Below are positions 4,701-7,619 of a stretch of DNA of 7,619 nt, piece after piece; position 1 is the stretch's first letter, and each line of letters begins with the position of its first letter. The stretch is taken from positions 1 through 7,619 of the forward strand of contig JAIRTF010000330.1 of assembly GCA_031255075.1 (NCBI GenBank). The letters are read 5' to 3'. The notes below the pieces were generated by a model. The model did not search any database. It was given only the letters and a program-made list of their open reading frames with translations, and was not told where the DNA came from. The translations under genes and the position numbers were made by a program. Source of the stretch: Bifidobacteriaceae bacterium. Its GTDB lineage: Bacteria > Actinomycetota > Actinomycetes > Actinomycetales > WQXJ01.

Positions 4701-7619
4701 GTGCCGCAGGTTGTGCCCCACGGGACTCAGCTGAACTACCGGCTGCTGGCCGGCGCGGCCCTGCTGTACGAGTCCACGGCCGAGCAGAACTACACCATCC
4801 GCTCCGACAAGATGGAGCTGTTGTTCGACCAGTACGAGGTTGAGGTCAACGAAAGCAACGAGGTGGTCTACGCCGCCAACGTGGCCAACATTGGCCACCG
4901 CAACCCCTTCCAACCAGTCGAGGTGGTCTTTGAGGCTATGGTCAAGGACCAGAGCGACCTGATGGTTGTCGATACCACCGTGGGGGCCGCCGGTGTGATC
5001 CATACCAGCGGGCCGATCTCCCTGGTTTCCCCCAGCGCCTACAACACCGCTGGCCGGTTTGCCATCCCACCGGAGTTGGCCAACGGCCAGTTCAATGTCC
5101 GAGCCAGAATTGTTTCCCTGGACCCCGAATATTCGGTGGAGAACAACGTCTCGGTCAACTCTCTGCTCTACCCGGCAGCCATCATCACTACCGGCTTCGA
5201 AGCCCAAGGCAACATCCTGGACGTCAAGGTGGGCGATGAGATTGTCCTAGACCAGTTGGCGGTCACCTCTTCGCTGGATACCGCCAGCCTGGACTCCCTG
5301 ACCATCCTTGAGGTCCTCGAAGGGCGTCCAGACTCGACTCTGGCCTTCGACACGGCAAACGGAGACCGGGTCATCCGGGTGCTCCGGGCGCCTGCCTCCA
5401 AGGGCACAGTCCCGGTCAAAGTCCAGTTCAACATTGACGGTTCGACCGTTTCACAATGGTTGATTCTGAACGTCAGTGCGGGTGACCCGCTTAACCTGAC
5501 GGGCGATTCCGCCGCTGATGGCGTTGACTATGGGTCCACCGGATGGCCACGCCAGACTGTGACCCCGCCAAGCCCCTATCTGGAGGACGATTTCGTTGTG
5601 GCGGGCTCAGGAGATGTGATGAGGTTCGCCTTTGACGGCACCGGCTTCACAATCCACGGCGACAAGTCCGACGATGGTGCCATGCACGTCGAGGTGTTCA
5701 CAGACAGCAGCCGAGACCCCGCGTCGCGGATCCAGGACGTGTACTGGGTGCCGACGAATGTCGATCCCGAATACAACGTGAGCTTGATAAACGTTGAACT
5801 AGGGACAACGCCACAGACGTACTACGTTCAGATCACCTCCACGGGAACCTCCCTGGTGCTGGACTATATCCAGATTGAAGGTGTGCACCAAGACCTGCCG
5901 CCGGAGCTGGGAACCAACCCTGCTGCCGGCGCCGCAGCGGAACTGGACCATCCGCTCGTCGATGGCCGCAACCGCCTGGGCACCGTTGAACTGACCTTCA
6001 CCGACCCCGTCCAAGAAGCCGGCGGCGCCGATATGAGCCAGTTCCAGCTGCCCTTCCGGGTAGAAAACGCGGCCGGAACCCAGCTTGAGCCGGACGTCCA
6101 GTTCACCTACGCCGGGCTATCCAACGGCGGTAAGACCGCCACCTTCACCCACCCGGCCCTATCCAGCCGGGCAGACCAAGCAGCGGTCAGATACGTACTG
6201 AACACCACCGAAATTCCCGACGGGTTCCTGGTCTCTGTCAACGGCTCCAGTCTGTTGCGCGCCATCCCGAAACCCGGCGAGGTGGTCTTTGAACTGTCCG
6301 AATCCAAGATCGCGTCCATCTCCGTAGTCGATGACCCATCGCTGCCGGACGGCACCGTCAAGAAGTCCCTCCAAGTGGCCTTCGAAAAGCCGATCGCTGC
6401 CGACCGCCTGGACGGCACCCAGATCCGCTACACGGTCAACGGCCGCCCGGTGAGCTACACCTACGCTGAAACCAACGCCGCCGGTCTGGCCATCTACCGG
6501 GCCGAAGTCAGCCCAGAGCCAGCCGAAGACAGCCTGAACTTTGCCTTCCAAGGCGGCATTGACCTGCGCGAAGGCAGATACGCCCTGATCTCTGCCGATG
6601 GCAACTATGTTGACGGCGGCATCGCCAACCCAGGCGGTGCACTGGACTTCGGCTACACCCGCGCCCAGGCCGGCCAGGCCACCGTTCACCGGCGCATCCA
6701 CACCGAATCACAAGACGTCTACGAGACAATCGGCGCCCAAGTGGTCTTCGATCAGCCAGTTGCGGTTGAACACCTCGGCGCCGGCGAACTCTACCTTGAA
6801 GTAGACGTCCTACTGGAGGGCGGCGGCCAATCGGTCACCGAAGTGGTCCGGTTGCCGTTCACCTCGATCAGCACCGACCGCAAGACCCTCACCTTCGAAT
6901 CAGACAGGGCCGTTTACGAAGCTGGGCGGAACGTCACCGTGACGCTCCGGTCCAGTGGCGTGCAAACGGCATCGGGCAAATACGTGCTGTCCGCCGGTGA
7001 CAAGATCCCGGTGGCCTCCGCGCTGCCGACCTCCGTGCCACCGGTCACCTTCAACACAGCGGCCGGCATCACCGGCGTCAACCTGCTGGTGGACGGCGGC
7101 TTCAATGCCGCCGACAACACCCCGGTGGTCCATGTCACCTTCGATTCGCCGGTCCAAGCCTCCAGCTTTGCCGGCACCTGGGTAACAGTCCAAGAAACCG
7201 TCGAGGACGCCGCCGGCAACACCACCACCGTTCCACGGCGACTGGTCTTCGATCGGGCTGAACAAGACCCGCCCGGCACCACCAGCGCCAGTGCGCCGGT
7301 AGCCATCTTCCGCTACGACAACTCAACCGAACAGATCTCCTTCGCAGCTGGCGAGGTCGCCAAGACCTTCACCCTGCCGGCCGGCTCCTCCATCCAAGGC
7401 GCCTCCGGCACCTTTGAACTGCTCAGCTACGACGGCAACGTTCGGATTGACCCGCTGATTGGCGTGGCCGCCGCCGCACCGGTCGCCTACACCAAGGCCC
7501 AGGCCACCTCTGCCACCTTGGTCAGAACCCCAGGAACGGCCAGCGGCCAAGGCAACACTCTGACCCTGAGTGTCACCTTTGACCAGCCGCTGACCCTCAA
7601 CTCCGCCACCGGCGTCACC
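3..7619 (+). CDS. Giant multidomain surface or secreted protein, internal fragment open at both ends
   Basis: One reading frame is open from base 3 to base 7619, giving 2,539 codons with no stop; the gene begins upstream and ends downstream. The translation is coherent throughout: alternating hydrophobic strands, Gly/Asp/Asn turns, many Thr, Ala, Gly and acidic residues, and only two cysteines (residues 267 and 634). I read a chain of beta-domains: an unrecognised N-terminal half, a glycine-rich module, two related jelly-roll-like modules, a beta-propeller, two CARDB-like modules and five Ig-like repeats. No signal peptide, membrane segment, LPXTG-type anchor, S-layer homology domain or catalytic motif lies in this part, so export and surface location are inferred from domain type. 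Adhesion, polysaccharide binding or a structural surface role all fit. The gene fills the window, so operon context is unknown. I am sure of the frame, moderately sure of a surface protein, and unsure of its function. Confidence 0.96.
1707..1844 (+). other. Low-complexity Ser/Gly/Lys-rich interdomain linker
   Basis: Residues 569-614 are rich in Ser, Lys, Gly, Asp and Pro (for example KSGPNKDKSP, then SSSKDSKRGGSFGG) and nearly free of large hydrophobics. This breaks the beta-strand pattern found on both sides. It is best read as a flexible, locally positively charged loop or linker between the N-terminal region and the glycine-rich module. It could instead be a long loop within one domain, since strand-like sequence (NQITISMSLAG) ends just before it and resumes at once after it. 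Confidence 0.6.
1845..2192 (+). other. Glycine-rich beta module of unassigned family
   Basis: Residues 615-730 contain long amphipathic strands separated by glycine turns: GISVTLIYDDYQGRYVF, then VVSGQASFTQQYP, PAVPVAYANLSGGGG (four glycines at 663-666), a strand starting at LQIASGF, and finally a long alternating stretch (AYFTAGLGVGIVDVVSAGLS). The second cysteine of the fragment is at residue 634. The pattern of a strand, a Tyr-Pro-rich turn and a G-x-G-x strand resembles an uncharacterised module I recall from giant surface proteins of Gram-positive bacteria, but I cannot name a family with confidence. The last Gly/Ala/Val stretch is not hydrophobic or continuous enough to call a membrane helix. 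An outer-membrane-like barrel is not supported. Confidence 0.45.
2220..2612 (+). other. Jelly-roll-like carbohydrate-binding-type module, copy 1
   Basis: Residues 740-870 have the layout of the beta-sandwich modules common in large bacterial surface proteins. A strand is followed by FTLQGIARPNGATMLVKVY (790-808), a middle section with polar turns, and a closing LQLDEITYKI (861-870). The same landmarks recur in copy 2: FTxxG, then a GA(T)M turn leading into VxV, then LDxI about 72-74 residues after the Phe (790 to 864 here, 1882 to 1954 there). In related modules this fold often binds glycans, but ligand residues cannot be picked out from sequence alone, so binding is inference. The domain sits between the glycine-rich module and the GDWSVK segment. 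Confidence 0.55.
2640..2777 (+). other. Short amphipathic beta segment with Gly/Tyr loop
   Basis: Residues 880-925 read GTFGDWSVKMGIQMNL, then RALIFSFDLDLIYFYL, then NQDGYGYGYPGG. The alternating hydrophobic pattern is that of two paired beta-strands, not a transmembrane helix, because Asp and Asn interrupt it. The Gly/Tyr run at 917-925 is an aromatic turn-rich loop. A segment of this type seems tied to the glycine-rich and jelly-roll modules upstream, so the three may fold as one unit. After it comes a turn-rich Gly/Ala/Asp stretch (about residues 926-990) leading into the propeller. Confidence 0.4.
2880..4508 (+). other. Probable beta-propeller region (sialidase- or FG-GAP-like blades)
   Basis: Residues about 960-1502 show repeated blade-like cores, each a polar turn followed by a short hydrophobic strand ending in an aromatic: TYYFWID (1011), LQIAW (1066), ASLLVF (1136), VALAF (1226), ELTLFY (1326), LYLIYSEA (1378) and LELLAQTAY (1445). 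The sixth is followed by NNGVWSDPVLLT, a phrase typical of propellers in secreted proteins. Spacing varies from about 50 to 100 residues, so six or seven blades is an estimate. Asp-x-x-Pro-like and DGR/DAxG turns precede several cores. None of the catalytic residues of a sialidase can be recognised. Propellers of this kind mostly serve as binding or scaffold platforms. The CARDB-like modules follow directly. Confidence 0.5.
3141..3167 (+). other. DxDGxGxxD-type putative calcium-binding loop
   Basis: Residues 1047-1055 read DNDGTGDFD. Acidic side chains are at loop positions 1, 3, 7 and 9, with Gly at 4 and 6, as in the metal loops of FG-GAP/VCBS propeller blades and related D-x-D-G repeats. 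It lies in the first third of the propeller region, just before the LQIAW strand. It is the only clear copy seen, whereas FG-GAP propellers usually carry several, so it may stabilise a single blade. Confidence 0.5.
4509..4799 (+). other. CARDB-like Ig-fold module 1
   Basis: Residues 1503-1599 match the layout of CARDB (cell-adhesion-related, Ig-like) domains. There is a first strand with a following SAGDEVDISFTVTNAGDA turn, in which 'G-d-x-v-x-i-x-v-x-N-x-G' is the hallmark. A strand LAVELYAG, a polar connector, a strand SYDMAFTYSVP and a closing hydrophobic strand LNYRLLAG follow. The length of about 97 residues is usual for the family. CARDB domains act as rigid spacers or adhesive units in exported bacterial and archaeal proteins. 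No ligand site can be inferred here. Confidence 0.7.
4800..5171 (+). other. CARDB-like Ig-fold module 2
   Basis: Residues 1600-1723 repeat the CARDB pattern in a more diverged, longer form. NESNEVVYAANVANIGHRNP corresponds to the N-x-G turn of module 1, VEVVFEAMV is the following strand, and FNVRARIVS with the closing VENNVSVNSLL corresponds to the last strands. The 'E-x-N-N-x' ending is typical of CARDB repeats. Module 1 runs directly into module 2 with no linker, as expected for tandem spacer domains. Confidence 0.6.
5172..5489 (+). other. Ig-like beta-sandwich spacer module
   Basis: Residues 1724-1829 form one further domain of about 105 residues. It opens with a strand and a VKVGDEIVLDQLAV motif, then strands around SLTILEV and DRVIRVLRAP, and closes with VPVKVQFNI and WLILNVSAG. 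The 'VKVGDEIxL' opening and the last strand ending in V-S-A resemble bacterial Ig-like domains. I cannot fix the subfamily, and sequence identity to the CARDB modules on its left is low. Confidence 0.5.
5490..5891 (+). other. Jelly-roll-like carbohydrate-binding-type module, copy 2
   Basis: Residues 1830-1963 carry a Gly/Ser/Pro-rich lead-in (YGSTGWPRQTVTPPSPY) and then the canonical core: MRFAFDGTGFTIHGDK (1873-1888), DDGAMHVEVFTD (1890-1901), and a closing SLVLDYIQIEG (1950-1960). The phrase 'F-x-G-T-G-f-x-i-x-G-x-x-s-x-d-G-x-x-x-V-x-v-x-x-D' is well known from beta-sandwich modules in surface and glycan-active proteins. Copy 1 at residues 740-870 shares the FTxxG, GAM and LDxI landmarks with nearly the same spacing. 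Codon use differs from the following repeats: of 14 Thr codons only 5 are ACC, and ATA, CTA, GGG, AGG, ACA and CGA appear. Glycan binding is inference. Confidence 0.65.
5892..6275 (+). repeat. Ig-like tandem repeat 1 of the giant protein
   Basis: Residues 1964-2091. After a Pro/Gly/Ala lead-in (LPPELGTNPAAGAAAEL) comes the diagnostic core VELTFTDPV (1995-2003), then TATFTHPAL and an RYVL strand (2063-2066), 65 residues after the core Phe. The core resembles the 'V-x-V-x-F-D-x-P-V' strand-turn of SbsA-type Ig-like (Big_5) domains, which build long stalks in surface proteins. Nearly every Thr codon in repeats 1 and 2 is ACC. Confidence 0.65.
6276..6635 (+). repeat. Ig-like tandem repeat 2 of the giant protein
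   Basis: Residues 2092-2211. The lead strand GEVVFELSESKIASISVV precedes the core LQVAFEKPI (2123-2131), which lies 128 residues after the core of repeat 1. The late strand GRYALISADGNYVDGG starts at 2191, 66 residues from the core Phe to its Tyr. Ordinary diverged repeat of the same Ig-like type. Confidence 0.65.
6636..7037 (+). repeat. Ig-like tandem repeat 3 of the giant protein
   Basis: Residues 2212-2345. The lead segment LDFGYTRAQAGQAT is followed by the core AQVVFDQPV (2245-2253), 122 residues after the core of repeat 2. A second strand KTLTFESDRAVYEAGRN and the late strand ASGKYVLSAGD (Tyr 2327, 78 residues after the core Phe) follow. The lead segment is closely matched by that of repeat 5 (AYTKAQATSAT). 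Confidence 0.65.
7038..7475 (+). repeat. Ig-like tandem repeat 4 of the giant protein
   Basis: Residues 2346-2491. The lead strand PPVTFNTAAGITGVNLLV precedes the core VHVTFDSPV (2376-2384), 131 residues after the core of repeat 3. The late strand GASGTFELLSYDGNVRI starts near 2467 and matches the GKYVL/GRYAL strands of repeats 3 and 2. An insertion of about 13 residues before that strand makes this the longest unit. Confidence 0.65.
7476..7619 (+). repeat. Ig-like tandem repeat 5, cut by the window end
   Basis: Residues 2492-2539. The lead APVAYTKAQATSATLV and the core LSVTFDQPL (2522-2530) are present; the rest lies beyond the window. The core is 146 residues after that of repeat 4. Since the last visible bases still code for a mid-domain turn (NSATGVT), at least the remainder of this unit must follow, and more repeats may. 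Confidence 0.6.

Noticed and set aside
4638..5207. 189-codon minus-strand open frame
   Set aside because: Codon-aligned shadow of the CARDB-like modules, bounded by a sense TCA codon; composition is that of a reverse-complemented protein gene.
4920..6292. Short identical DNA words such as GAGGTGGTCTTTGA at about 4920 and 6279
   Set aside because: Each encodes a common beta-strand phrase (EVVFE) with the favoured codons; the flanks do not match, so this is not a DNA repeat or recombination trace.
6159..6701. 180-codon minus-strand open frame
   Set aside because: Codon-aligned shadow of the Ig-like repeats; the sense strand carries conserved repeat cores here.

Overview
The whole 7.6 kb window lies inside one plus-strand protein-coding gene. 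The frame whose first complete codon begins at base 3 is open, without a stop, to the last base: 2,539 codons. Neither the start codon nor the stop codon is in the window, so the full protein is larger than the roughly 270 kDa seen here. There is no intergenic DNA, no promoter, ribosome binding site or terminator, and no RNA gene, mobile element or CRISPR array. Residue n below means the codon starting at base 3n.

The protein reads as a mosaic of beta-rich extracellular modules. In order these are: an unrecognised beta-rich N-terminal half (residues 1-568); a short Ser/Gly/Lys-rich linker (569-614); a glycine-rich beta module (615-730); a first jelly-roll-like module (740-870) and a short amphipathic beta segment ending in a Gly/Tyr loop (880-925); a probable beta-propeller of about six or seven blades with one DxDGxG-type calcium-binding loop (about 960-1500); two CARDB-like Ig-fold modules (1503-1599 and 1600-1723); an Ig-like spacer (1725-1829); a second jelly-roll-like module matching the first (1830-1963); and a run of five diverged Ig-like repeats (1964 to the window end) built around a core such as VTFDQPV. 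The window ends inside the fifth repeat.

The domain style is that of a very large secreted or cell-surface protein. Such proteins often serve as adhesins, glycan binders or scaffolds, but no enzyme active site, signal peptide, membrane segment or cell-wall anchor is visible here, so the function is open. Only two cysteines occur in 2,539 residues.

The organism is a bacterium with high-GC codon preference (GCC, GGC, ACC, TTC, CTG dominate). The jelly-roll/propeller/CARDB/Ig combination resembles giant surface proteins I associate with Gram-positive Clostridia-type Bacillota. That placement is weak, and other high-GC phyla such as Chloroflexota are possible. The second jelly-roll module uses codons unlike the repeats that follow it, which suggests the gene was assembled from modules of different history.
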